Source: Thermoanaerobacter thermocopriae JCM 7501 (GTDB lineage Bacteria; Bacillota; Thermoanaerobacteria; Thermoanaerobacterales; Thermoanaerobacteraceae). From it: DNA of 64,000 nucleotides. This document shows positions 34,394-42,817 of the stretch, piece by piece. The stretch is taken from assembly GCF_001310975.1 (NCBI RefSeq), contig NZ_BAZY01000001.1, forward strand, positions 124,001 through 188,000, in the 5' to 3' direction. The position numbers were made by a program, and so were the translations under genes. A model generated the notes under the pieces. The model saw only the letters and a list, made by a program, of their open reading frames with translations, was not told the DNA's origin and ran no database searches. Numbering within the stretch: the first letter of the stretch is position 1; each line of letters begins with the position of its first letter.

Positions 34394-35458
34394 ATGTCTA
34401 AAAATTTTAACATTTTAGAGGTTGCAGAAAGGCTGGGGATTAAAATTTTAAGAAGGGCCTCTTTTGAAGAATACACTGCAAGGTGTCCGTTCTGCGGGGA
34501 TTCAGAAAATCCCAAACACGGACACCTTTATTTAAATGTATCAAAAGATACTTATTATTGTGTCAGATGTGGTGAAGGTGGGAGTGCAGTAGGTTTATAT
34601 GCAAAGCTAAAAAATATTGATACAAGAGAGGCTTACAAAGAACTTAAAGAAGGAAATGTTACCCTTCCGGCAGTCAAAGAAAATCTCAAAAGGACACAGC
34701 ACAACTCAGTTGCACCAATTGAAATAAGAGACAAAACATATAGAGCTTTTTTAGACAAACTTACTTTAGAACATAAACATATCAGAAATCTCCTTAAAAG
34801 AGGTCTTTCATGGGAAGAAACGGCTAAGAACCTTTATAAAACTCTACCGGAAGAACCACAGCAGCGCTGGGAAATATGCAGAGAGCTAATCAAAGAGGGA
34901 TATTCCTTAGAGGGTATCCCTGGTTTTTACGAAAGAGAAAAGGATGGGAGAAAATACTGGGATTTTGTCGACTACAAAGGCTTTTTGATTCCTGTAAGAG
35001 ACGTACAGGGGCGAATACAGGGCTTCCAGATAAGACTGGATGAAGAAGAAAAGGGAAGAAAATATGTTTGGTTTTCCTCCAGAGGGAAACCAAACGGCAC
35101 CCCTGCACATGCCTGGCAGGGAGTGCACGGCGGGCCTTCTGAAGTTGTAATTATCACCGAAGGCCCTCTAAAAGCAGACGTGGCACACTACTTATCACGT
35201 CTTACGTTTATATCCGTGCCAGGAGTAACAGCGATAAAAGGAATAGAAGTTGTGCTGCGGGAAGTAAAGGCCAAAAAGGTCTATATTGCTTTTGATATGG
35301 ACCTTTTAACAAATCCCGCAGTACAAAAAGCAAAAGAAAGGTTAGAAAAGAAACTTATTGAAGCAGGGTTTATAGTAAAAACAAAAACGTGGGACAGCAG
35401 ATATAAAGGCATAGATGATTACCTGCTGTCTCAGAGGAAACAGAGAAAAATCGTATGA
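34394..35458 (+). CDS. DNA primase-like protein (CHC2 zinc finger + Toprim)
   Basis: 354 residues. The N-terminal zinc finger is CPFCGDSENPKHGH...CVRC (about residues 31-59), as in DnaG-type primases. A middle helical region follows, then a Toprim domain with VIITEGPLKADVA, YIAFDMD and KGIDDYLL. It lacks a separate helicase part. It may prime element DNA after transfer. AAAGGGAGGTCTTAAA precedes ATG. Other members of this group occur in phages and conjugative elements. Confidence 0.8.
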   Translation: MSKNFNILEVAERLGIKILRRASFEEYTARCPFCGDSENPKHGHLYLNVSKDTYYCVRCGEGGSAVGLYAKLKNIDTREAYKELKEGNVTLPAVKENLKRTQHNSVAPIEIRDKTYRAFLDKLTLEHKHIRNLLKRGLSWEETAKNLYKTLPEEPQQRWEICRELIKEGYSLEGIPGFYEREKDGRKYWDFVDYKGFLIPVRDVQGRIQGFQIRLDEEEKGRKYVWFSSRGKPNGTPAHAWQGVHGGPSEVVIITEGPLKADVAHYLSRLTFISVPGVTAIKGIEVVLREVKAKKVYIAFDMDLLTNPAVQKAKERLEKKLIEAGFIVKTKTWDSRYKGIDDYLLSQRKQRKIV

Positions 35459-35484
35459 GAGAGGCTTTTGCCTCTCTTTTTTAA
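35456..35484 (+). terminator. Terminator after the primase-like gene
   Basis: AGAGAGGC, loop TTTT, GCCTCTCT, then TTTTT. Perfect 8-bp stem. Confidence 0.85.
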
Positions 35485-35506
35485 ATTTTGAAGGAAAGGA
35501 GAATAA

Positions 35507-35860
35507 ATGTTGGATAAAAACATAAAGTTAATAGAGCTTTGGGGAAGTGAAATCTGGATAGAAATTTCCGTTCATGCTTTTAAAAGAAAAAGAGAAAGAG
35601 ACATTCTTCTTTCACTAGTTTTTAACGACATTAAAAGTGCAGAAGAACAATTGGGAGAGATAAAAAGGGGAGATACTTTTGTGATAATTGATAGTTTCGC
35701 AAATATTTCTATTGTGGGTAAAGTGGAAGATTTTAATAAAATAAGAATAATCACAGTAGTTAATAAAGGCAAAAGTTTTGTTCCTAAAAATCTACACGAT
35801 AAAATCATTGTTTTGATTGACAAAAAAAATATTTTTGATATAATAAAATTAGAAATATAG
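35507..35860 (+). CDS. Unknown small protein, paralogue-like to the one at 33458
   Basis: 117 residues. LWGSEIWIEISVHAFKRKRE, then GDTFVIIDSFANISIVGKVE and IRIITVVNKG. The same LWG start, a strand followed by H-A-(L/F)-K-R, a helix and a final IxxITVxxK strand are seen in the other protein, although identity is low. It could be a nuclease-fold protein. AAGGAAAGGAGAATAA precedes ATG. A hairpin closes the gene. Confidence 0.5.
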   Translation: MLDKNIKLIELWGSEIWIEISVHAFKRKRERDILLSLVFNDIKSAEEQLGEIKRGDTFVIIDSFANISIVGKVEDFNKIRIITVVNKGKSFVPKNLHDKIIVLIDKKNIFDIIKLEI

Positions 35861-35902
35861 AGGGTATGCACTGGACTGGGAAGAGTGCATAACCCTCTAT
35901 TT
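35859..35902 (+). terminator. Hairpin after the gene at 35507
   Basis: AGAGGGTATGCACT pairs with AGTGCATAACCCTCT (one bulged A) around 11 bases, followed by ATTTATATTTT. The stem begins within the stop codon. Confidence 0.7.
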
Positions 35903-35949
35903 ATATTTTGTGCACTCTTCCTAAAAAAACAAAAAGGAGAGTGTTTTTT

Positions 35950-36246
35950 ATGAGACTGATACTTTTACCAGAAGTGAAAGAATTTTTAAAAACAAACAAA
36001 ACCCTTACAAGAGAAGATTTAAAAAATAAAATGTACGAAGAACTTAATTTCCCTTTACAAAAACCTTTAGTTTTATCCACTTCAATAAAGAAGAACGAAA
36101 AAGAGTTTTCTGTACTGTACGAAACAACTGATAGCTTAAAAAGTATAAAATGCATATACGTAGACGAAATAAAAACAGACCCTGATGCTCCAACGCTAAA
36201 AGAATATCATAAACAAAAACAAAAAGAAAAAGCATTAAACAGATAA
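35950..36246 (+). CDS. Unknown small basic protein
   Basis: 98 residues (MRLILLPEVKEFLKTNKTLT onward, ending QKQKEKALNR). Lys-rich and soluble. AAAAAGGAGAGTG precedes ATG 35950, so the upstream in-frame TTG/ATG options are less likely. It is the last gene of the element before the tRNA. No family recognised. Confidence 0.5.
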   Translation: MRLILLPEVKEFLKTNKTLTREDLKNKMYEELNFPLQKPLVLSTSIKKNEKEFSVLYETTDSLKSIKCIYVDEIKTDPDAPTLKEYHKQKQKEKALNR

Positions 36247-36278
36247 AGTGCAGCTCTTTATTGGCTGCACTTTATTTG
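36245..36278 (+). terminator. Terminator at the right end of the element
   Basis: AAAGTGCAGC pairs with GCTGCACTTT around TCTTTATTG, followed by ATTTG. The 5' arm overlaps the stop codon. Confidence 0.75.
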
Positions 36279-36298
36279 TGCTTTAGGTAATTTTTTAC

Positions 36299-36319
36299 TG
36301 TGGGAAAAGTGTGGGAAAA
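36299..36319 (+). repeat. Direct repeat TGTGGGAAAA x2 beside tRNA-Arg
   Basis: Two copies of TGTGGGAAAA at 36299 and 36310 lie 50-70 bp from the 3' end of tRNA-Arg, on the element side. Short direct repeats in this place are typical integrase arm-binding sites, so this may mark the right end of an integrated element. No integrase gene is in view to prove it. Confidence 0.4.
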
Positions 36320-36370
36320 AGAAAAAAGCAAAAATATATATTGATAGAAACTCAGTATTTTCAAGCATTT

Positions 36371-36446
36371 TGGTGCGCCTGACAGGAATCGAACCTGCGA
36401 CCTCTCGGTCCGGAGCCGAACGCTCTATCCGCTGAGCTACAGGCGC
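36371..36446 (-). tRNA. tRNA-Arg (CCG)
   Basis: Cloverleaf on the minus strand: acceptor GCGCCTG/CAGGCGC with encoded ACCA, D-arm GCTC/GAGC, anticodon arm TTCGG-CTCCGGA-CCGAG (anticodon CCG), T-arm with GGTTCGAATCC. It marks the boundary between the accessory and core halves and is a likely integration site. Confidence 0.95.
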
Positions 36447-36564
36447 ACACCTTACATATAAAAGTTTACTATGAAAAGACTAGGCTGTCAAATGGGTTTG
36501 ATAATTATTAAACGTAGTGGTAAAATAATATTTTGGAAACAATAAACAAAAGGAGGAGTGATAA

Positions 36565-37169
36565 ATGCAGAGCGTCAGTATTGAAGCTATAAAAAGAGAT
36601 ATTGGGAAAAATTCAGCTCGCCGTTTAAAAAAGCAAGGTTATATTCCTGGTATTTTGTATGGTAAGGATATGACTGAAAACATTCCATTGGCAGTTGAAT
36701 ATAACAAATTTCAAAGGTTGCTACAACAACATGGAAGAAATGTCCTCTTCAATGTGATTGTGGATGGTTCTACTCATAATGCTGTTGTTAAAGAGATTCA
36801 AGAAGATACATTAAAAGGGAAAATAATTCATATTGATTTCCAAAGAGTATCGATGCATGAAGAAATTGAAGCCACCGTTCCGTTAAAATTTGAAGGAATA
36901 GGCTTATTGAAAGTAAAGGTGGAATTGTACAGCATCAGCTTTGGGAGTTGACAGTGGAAAGCTTGCCTGACAAAATTCCTCAAGAAATTGTTGTGGATTT
37001 GAGCAAGTTAGAGATTGGAGATACACTTTTTGTAAAAGATATACAAGTTCCTGAGGGAGTAAAAGTTATAGATGACCCTGATGAGATTGTAGTTTCTGTA
37101 TTGGCACCTAGAGAAAGTGAAGAAGAGGCAGAAGAAGCTGCTGAAACAGAAAAAGAAGGTGATCAATAA
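36565..37169 (+). CDS. rplY: 50S ribosomal protein L25/general stress protein Ctc (frameshifted)
   Basis: Long (Ctc-type) L25 that binds 5S rRNA. RDIGKNSARRLKKQGYIPGI is the typical N-terminus, VVKEIQEDTLKGKIIHIDFQ the 5S-binding domain end, and the C-terminal TL5-like domain is acidic (EEEAEEAAETEKEG). One G lost in GAAAGTAAAGG near 36914 breaks the frame; restored, it reads KGKGGIVQHQLWELTVESLP. About 202 residues, normal. AAAGGAGGAGTG precedes ATG. It is the first core gene after the tRNA. Confidence 0.9.
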
Positions 37170-37200
37170 AAAAGAGAGAGGGTTACTCCTCTCTCTTTTT
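37168..37200. terminator. Bidirectional terminator between rplY and lysA
   Basis: AAAAGAGAGAGG pairs with CCTCTCTCTTTT around GTTACT, with A and T runs on both sides. It serves the two convergent genes. Confidence 0.85.
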
Positions 37201-38536
37201 AATAGTTAGCGATTTTTATTTTTTTATTAGTTAGCCTTTCTGGAATTACATCATTTCTGATTAAGTCTTCATAAGTTTCTCTCGCAACAATTATATCAGC
37301 TTGACCATTATATACTAAAACTGCCGCAGGACGTGGCAACCTATTATAATTGCTGGCCATTGAATAATTGTAAGCACCTGTACAAGTTACAGCTAATATA
37401 TCACCTTCTTCAATTTTAGGAAGAGTAATATCCCAAATTAACATATCACCTGATTCACAAAGCTTTCCTGCTATTGATACTTTCTCTGATTTTATATTTT
37501 TAGCTTTATTAGCTACAATAGCGTCATATTTTGCTCCATACAAAGCTGTACGTATATTATCAGACATTCCTCCGTCTACTGCTACATATTTTCTAACACC
37601 TGGTATATCTTTAATTGCTCCTACTGTGTAAAGAGTGGTTCCCGCATTTCCTATTATTGAACGACCTGGCTCTACAATTATGTTTGGCATTTTTATATTT
37701 AAAGCAACGGAATATTCCTTTACTGCTTGCATTATTTCGGAGGCTATTTGTTCAATAGGCTGAGGATCGTCCTCTTCTACATATGCTATTCCAAAACCAC
37801 CACCTAAATCTAGTTCCCCTACTTCCCAGCCTAAAAATTCTTTTAATAATTTTAAGAAATTCATCATAATGTCTATTTCAGCTTTATAAGATTCTGCATC
37901 AAAAATTTGAGAACCGATATGAGAATGTAGACCTACTAGATTTACATTTTCCAAAGTTAAAGCATATTCTATGGCTTTTATTGCATCTCCATTAAAAAGT
38001 GGGAAACCAAATTTTGAATCTATTTGTCCTGTTTTTACATATTGATGAGTATGGGCTTCTACCCCAGGAGATATCCTTATATAAATATTAGGAACTTTAT
38101 TCATTTTTTTTGCTAAATCATTTAACATATTTAGCTCATACCAGTTATCTACAATGATTCTTCCAATATTATTTTCTAATGCCATTATAAGTTCTTCTCT
38201 TGATTTATTGTTACCGTGAAAGTATATTTTTTCGGGAGGGAACCCTGCTTTTAACGCAGTGTATAATTCTCCACCAGAGACCACATCAAGACCCAATTTT
38301 TCCTCTTCAATTATTTTACATATTGCCATTGTCATAAAAGCTTTGCTCGCGTAAATTACTTCATTTCCTGGATAATCTTTTTTAAAACCATTGTAAAATG
38401 CTCTACAATTTTGCCTTAAGAGTTCTTCGTCTATTACATAAAGCGGTGTGCCAAACTTTTTTGCAAGAGTTACCGTATCACACCCACCTATTTCCAAATG
38501 ACCTTTTGAATTTATTTTCATTGTTCCATGAAACAT
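37199..38536 (-). CDS. lysA: Diaminopimelate decarboxylase
   Basis: PLP-dependent enzyme making lysine from meso-diaminopimelate. VIYASKAFMT carries the PLP Lys; HIGSQIF, LDLGGGFGIAY, EPGRSI and CESGDML are the conserved fold type III motifs; the end has GAYNYSMASNYNRLPRPA. 445 residues, full length and intact. GAGG (AATGAGGTTGATAGA) precedes ATG. The lysine riboswitch upstream shows feedback control by lysine. Confidence 0.95.
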   Translation of the reverse strand: MFHGTMKINSKGHLEIGGCDTVTLAKKFGTPLYVIDEELLRQNCRAFYNGFKKDYPGNEVIYASKAFMTMAICKIIEEEKLGLDVVSGGELYTALKAGFPPEKIYFHGNNKSREELIMALENNIGRIIVDNWYELNMLNDLAKKMNKVPNIYIRISPGVEAHTHQYVKTGQIDSKFGFPLFNGDAIKAIEYALTLENVNLVGLHSHIGSQIFDAESYKAEIDIMMNFLKLLKEFLGWEVGELDLGGGFGIAYVEEDDPQPIEQIASEIMQAVKEYSVALNIKMPNIIVEPGRSIIGNAGTTLYTVGAIKDIPGVRKYVAVDGGMSDNIRTALYGAKYDAIVANKAKNIKSEKVSIAGKLCESGDMLIWDITLPKIEEGDILAVTCTGAYNYSMASNYNRLPRPAAVLVYNGQADIIVARETYEDLIRNDVIPERLTNKKIKIANY

Positions 38537-38589
38537 TCTATCAACCTCATTTACTTTAATAATTTACATTATGAAACCTAATAGCAAAA

Positions 38590-38865
38590 TAAAAGCAGCT
38601 AAGTATTACCTCAGCTGCCTATTATCCTCATAGACACGGTAATACCTCCTTCCCCCCTATAGCGAGATAGCTCTTCACTGAAGGCTCGGGAAACCTTCAG
38701 TGACAGTCCTATACCTATTCGGCATAGGCCCAGCTGCGTAAACTTTAAGGAATTTACGCGCTTCGGCGAGCATCCCTTTCATATACCTTCATCGGTCCTT
38801 AAATACCTCTGGTATACTACTCTTGATGACCCGCGCCTCTACCTCACCTTCCAAGAAGATGAGGT
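38590..38865 (-). promoter_or_regulatory. Lysine riboswitch (L box) of lysA
   Basis: On the minus strand: GAGGTAGAGGCGCG, then ATCAAGAGTAGTATACC (the loop E/kink-turn region), GCTCGCCGAAG, a stem CGTAAA/TTTACG followed by CAGCTGG, GACTGTCACTGAAGG and its partner CCTTCAGTG, then GCTATCTCGC. These are the conserved elements of the L box in order. Downstream, AGGCAGCTG/TAGCTGCTTTTATTTT forms a terminator, whose 5' part can be sequestered by the pairing of the GGAGGTATTACC region. Lysine binding should stop transcription of lysA. Confidence 0.92.
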
Positions 38866-38982
38866 ATTGTTATTCAATTTTTTTAATTATAATATCATTT
38901 ATGAAAACAGCTGTCAATAGATTTTCAAAAAATTTTTTATTGGTAATGAAAAATTGGGCAAACTAAGTAGGAGGTGATATAA

Positions 38983-39438
38983 ATGCCATGGATGATAACT
39001 TTCATAGTTTCATGGATTATTTTATTTTTATTAATTGATTGGAGGTATATAAAATATACAGTATGGGGAGGCCTATTAGCTTTAAGCTTTCAACTTGTTG
39101 TAGATGAAATTGCAATTGCTCTAAATCTTTACGATTTTTCTAATGTTGAAATTACAATTTTGAATTCAAGTTTATTTTTTACTTTGGGAGCGCCTTTTTG
39201 CGTAGGTATTTTGTATGCACAAACTTATCCTAGAAATAATATTTTACGCCTTATAAATGTGTTTGTTTTGACAGCATTATTTTTTATAATGGAATATTCA
39301 TTAATATATATAGGGGCACTAAAGTATCTTCACTGGCGCTATTTATATAGTCTAATTATAGACGTGGCAGTACTTTTAGCTTTAGGGAATCTCATCACCA
39401 TTTTTAGATTATCCCCCTGGATGAGGAGGGGAAGATAG
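38983..39438 (+). CDS. Multi-helix membrane protein (CBO0543-like)
   Basis: 151 residues with about five membrane helices (ITFIVSWIILFLLIDWRYIK at the start, and SLFFTLGAPFCVGILYAQTY, then more) and a basic C-terminus (PWMRRGR). The pattern matches a family of Clostridium and Bacillus membrane proteins of unknown function. GGAGGTGATATAA precedes ATG. The stop overlaps a tiny downstream gene. Confidence 0.6.
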   Translation: MPWMITFIVSWIILFLLIDWRYIKYTVWGGLLALSFQLVVDEIAIALNLYDFSNVEITILNSSLFFTLGAPFCVGILYAQTYPRNNILRLINVFVLTALFFIMEYSLIYIGALKYLHWRYLYSLIIDVAVLLALGNLITIFRLSPWMRRGR

Positions 39439-39530
39439 TGAAACTATATGTTTTTTTAAGTTTGATTGGCATTGATGGAATATTGGCGTTTTTGTGGTTT
39501 AATTTTTTGAATAAAATTCAAGAGATATAA
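39438..39530 (+). CDS. 30-residue membrane peptide
   Basis: GTG overlaps the stop of the membrane protein gene by one base, and GAGGAGGGGAAGATA lies upstream as a strong ribosome site. The peptide has one hydrophobic helix (YVFLSLIGIDGILAFLWFNF) and a charged end (NKIQEI). Coupling to the upstream gene suggests a small partner subunit. There is no known family. Confidence 0.45.
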   Translation: MKLYVFLSLIGIDGILAFLWFNFLNKIQEI

Positions 39531-39672
39531 GGTTAAAGAAAAAAATACCTACTATTGTAGATATATTGTACAAAAATTTGTGCTAATTATCATATTTATT
39601 GACGATGGTAAAATAAAAAAAATAGTATTATAATAAAGACAACAAACGTTTTCTGATAGGGGGAATCTAAAA

Positions 39673-40820
39673 ATGGCTGATGTGGTACTCAAAAATGTTT
39701 ACAAAGTTTATCCAGGCGGTGTTACCGCAGTTAAAGATTTTTCTCTAGAAATACAAGACAAAGAGTTTGTAGTATTGGTTGGACCTTCTGGTTGTGGTAA
39801 AACTACTACGCTGAGGATGATAGCAGGGCTTGAGGAGATATCAAGTGGGGAACTTTATATTGATGGTAAACTTGTGAATGATGTGCCACCAAAAGATAGA
39901 GATATTGCAATGGTATTCCAAAACTATGCTCTTTATCCTCATATGACAGTGTATGACAATATGGCTTTTGGTCTTAAGCTTAGAAAGGTTCCAAGGGCAG
40001 AGATTGATAAAAAAGTAAAAGAGGCAGCTCGAATTTTAGGATTGGAAGAGTATTTAAACAGGAAACCAAAGGCTTTGTCAGGTGGACAAAGGCAGAGGGT
40101 TGCATTGGGACGTGCTATTGTCAGAAATCCAAAAGTATTCTTAATGGATGAACCTTTGTCCAACTTGGATGCAAAATTGAGAGTACAAATGAGGACCGAG
40201 TTGGCTAAACTCCATGATAGATTACAGACGACTTTCATATACGTTACGCACGACCAAACAGAAGCTATGACTATGGGTACAAGAATAGTGGTTATGAAAG
40301 ATGGAGTTATTCAGCAAGTAGATAAACCTCAGACTATTTATGAGTATCCAAATAATTTATTTGTCGCTGGATTTATTGGAAGCCCTCAAATGAACTTTAT
40401 TGATGCAAGATTGGAGAATAAAAATGGCAAAGTATATGCTACTTTTAAGGGATTCAGCATTTTGGTGCCAGAAGGAATTATAAAGAGATTAAAAGATCCA
40501 AGCTATGTGGGAAAAGAAATTGTGTTAGGAATAAGCCAGAAGATTTGCATGACGAACAAGTGTTCTTAGAAGCATATCCAGAGGCTGTAGTTGAGGCAAA
40601 AGTGGAAGTTACGGAGCTGATGGGGCCAGAGACATTTTTATATTTGGACGTGAATGGTGTTTCGTTGACAGCAAGAGTAGATCCAAGAACAAGGGCAAAA
40701 GCAGGAGATGTAATCAAAATAGGATTTGACATAAATAAATTGCACATGTTTGATAAAGAAACAGAAATGACAATTTTAAATAGGACAATAAGCGAAGAGG
40801 CGGTTATTTCTGCCTTTTAG
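39673..40820 (+). CDS. ABC sugar transporter ATPase, MsmX/UgpC type (frameshifted)
   Basis: ATP-binding subunit that energises carbohydrate permeases. Walker [11 protein letters not shown]-loop [10 protein letters not shown], signature [14 protein letters not shown], Walker [16 protein letters not shown], switch His in [10 protein letters not shown], and a C-terminal TOBE/OB domain ([20 protein letters not shown]). One G lost in ATAAGCCAGAAG near 40539 breaks the frame (should read GIRPEDLHD). About 382 residues. There is no permease gene next to it, as is usual for the shared MsmX ATPase. GATAGGGGGAA precedes ATG. Confidence 0.92.
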
Positions 40821-40842
40821 AAGAAAGTCAAAGTTAAGTTTG

Positions 40843-40931
40843 AGTCTCGAAGTTAGTTTGGCGAAACTTTAGATACAACCAAAGACTGGCTCAGAGATAA
40901 TAGCCTAGCTTGAGCATAAAGGCAGGAGACT
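40843..40931 (+). ncRNA. Possible structured leader or 3' element
   Basis: AGTCTC (40843) and GAGACT (40926) can close a multi-branch structure with AGTTT/AAACT (GGCG loop) and GCTCA/TGAGC hairpins. It lies between the msmX-like gene and a terminator (40951), upstream of the PucR-type gene. It may be a transcript 3' element or an aptamer of an attenuator; I do not recognise a known class. Confidence 0.3.
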
Positions 40932-40950
40932 TTTTATAGTGAAAAGTTTG

Positions 40951-40975
40951 AAGGCGGTTAATTCCGCCTTTTATG
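40951..40975 (+). terminator. Terminator upstream of the PucR-type gene
   Basis: AAGGCGG, loop TTAATT, CCGCCTT, then TT and ATGTTTTA. It ends the msmX-like unit. Confidence 0.75.
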
Positions 40976-41075
40976 TTTTATGACAAAATGCCACATAGAT
41001 TTACTTTTGCCTATTATTTCTTCTAGGAAATAGTGTATAATTATTGTATACTATATAAAGTAAGGTGGTATCAAG

Positions 41076-42124
41076 ATGATCGGTTATGACCTTATAAAAA
41101 AAGTGGCCTACGATATTCAAAAAAATATTCAAATGCCGTTATATATAATAGATAAGTCTGGAAATTTAATTTACGGCGCTAAAGATTTTTTGAAAAAAAA
41201 GCAGGATTTTTAGAGATAAATGTAGAATATATTGATGAAAAAGAGATATATGAAGTAGGGGAATTTTTATGCTATAACATATGTTACAATGATATTCCTT
41301 TTTTTACTATCGCTTTAGAAAAAAAAGATGAACATTCAAAAAGAGTGCTTTATCTAATCTCTCTAGTTTTTAAGCAATTACTCTCCAACTATGGTAGAGA
41401 AGATTTTTTGATAGAGGCCTTAACGGGTAAATTAAGGCCAGATTTAGTGGCTTACTATGCTGAAAAATATAAAATAAATAAAAACACGAGGTACACAGTA
41501 GCAATTGTCGAATCAAGTAGTGAAATTGACGATGCGATAAAGATAATTAGGAATATTTTTGAAAAAGGCAGTTTATATACAGTAAAATTTGACGATAAAA
41601 GATTTGTAGTGATATTTTCTTACAAAGGGAATTCTTTGATAGAATTTTATAAAACTATAAAAGATATGATTGAATCTGAAGGCTATGTGAAAGTGAAAAT
41701 AGCTAGTTCTTCTTCTTTTGTGCCGATCGCTGATATACATATTGCCTATGAGGAAGCGAAGTCAGCCTTACTTATTGGGCAAAAGTTGGATGATGAAAAA
41801 GGAATATATATTTACGAAGATTACAGATTTGCGGAATTATTATGGGGAATTGATATAGAAAAAGTAAATAATTTTATTAAGAAAACAAATGTTGATTTTT
41901 CTATTTTTAAAGATGAGGAATTGATACACACCTTAAATGCCTTTTTCAGAAATAGTTTAAATTTGAGTGAGACTGCGAGAGAGTTATACATCCACAGAAA
42001 TACATTAGTTTACAGACTTGATAAAATTTCTAAAATGACAGGTTTAGATGCCAAAAATTTTGATGATGCTGTTCTGTTAAAAACGATTATGGTTTTGACA
42101 AAATTATACAATATTTCGGGGTGA
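41076..42124 (+). CDS. PucR/CdaR-type transcriptional regulator (frameshifted)
   Basis: About 349 residues. MIGYDLIKKVAYDIQKNIQM and LYIIDKSGNLIYG form a sensor domain like that of sugar-diacid regulators; a GGDEF-like linker follows (VAIVESSSEIDDAIKIIRN; ISSSFVPIADIHIAYEEAK); the PucR C-terminal helix-turn-helix is LNLSETARELYIHRNTLVYR. An A-run error near 41200 breaks the frame. AAGGTGGTATCAAG precedes ATG. The regulated genes are unknown; the neighbouring msmX-like gene is a candidate. The gene ends 6 bases before ftsE. Confidence 0.8.
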
Positions 42125-42130
42125 GAAAAT

Positions 42131-42817
42131 TTGATTAAATTTACAAATGTGTCTAAGAGATATAATAAAGATATAATTGCCCTTTCAAATATTAGTTTTG
42201 AAATTGAAAATGGAGAGTTTGTATTTATTGTTGGGCCTAGTGGTGCAGGAAAATCCACTTTAATTAAATTATTGCTGAAAGAGGAAGAACCTACATCTGG
42301 CAGTATTGTGATTAATAAAAAAGATATAACAAAACTTAAAAAGCGAGAAATACCTTATTTAAGAAGGAGCATGGGAGTAGTTTTTCAAGATTTTAGATTG
42401 CTTCCTAATAAAACAGTGTTTGAAAATGTGGCTTTTGCTATGGAAATAGTTGGGGCCCATCCCAAAGTGATAAGAAGAAAAGTCCCGATGGTATTATCAT
42501 TAGTGGGGTTAAGTGATAAAGCGAACAAGTATCCTAGGCAGCTATCTGGTGGGGAACAACAAAGGGTTTCTTTAGCAAGAGCCATTGTAAATGAACCCTC
42601 TATTCTTATAGCAGACGAGCCTACGGGTAATCTTGATCCTGATACTTCCTGGGAAATAGTAAAACTCATCTCTGAAATTAACAAAAGAGGTACTACTGTT
42701 GTTATGGCCACCCATGCAAAAGACATAGTAGATGCCATGAAAAAAAGAGTAATAGCTCTGGAAAAAGGGAATATAGTACGAGATGAAGCAAGGGGTGTTT
42801 ATGGATATGCTCTTTAG
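42131..42817 (+). CDS. ftsE: Cell division ABC ATPase FtsE
   Basis: ATPase of the FtsEX complex that activates septal murein hydrolases. Walker A GPSGAGKST, Q-loop VFQDFRLLPN, signature LSGGEQQRVSLARA, Walker B ILIADEPTGNLD, and H in ATHAKD. 228 residues, normal length. The TTG start follows GGGGTGAGAAAA. It overlaps ftsX by 17 bases and precedes a PcsB-like hydrolase, its expected partner. Confidence 0.93.
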   Translation: MIKFTNVSKRYNKDIIALSNISFEIENGEFVFIVGPSGAGKSTLIKLLLKEEEPTSGSIVINKKDITKLKKREIPYLRRSMGVVFQDFRLLPNKTVFENVAFAMEIVGAHPKVIRRKVPMVLSLVGLSDKANKYPRQLSGGEQQRVSLARAIVNEPSILIADEPTGNLDPDTSWEIVKLISEINKRGTTVVMATHAKDIVDAMKKRVIALEKGNIVRDEARGVYGYAL

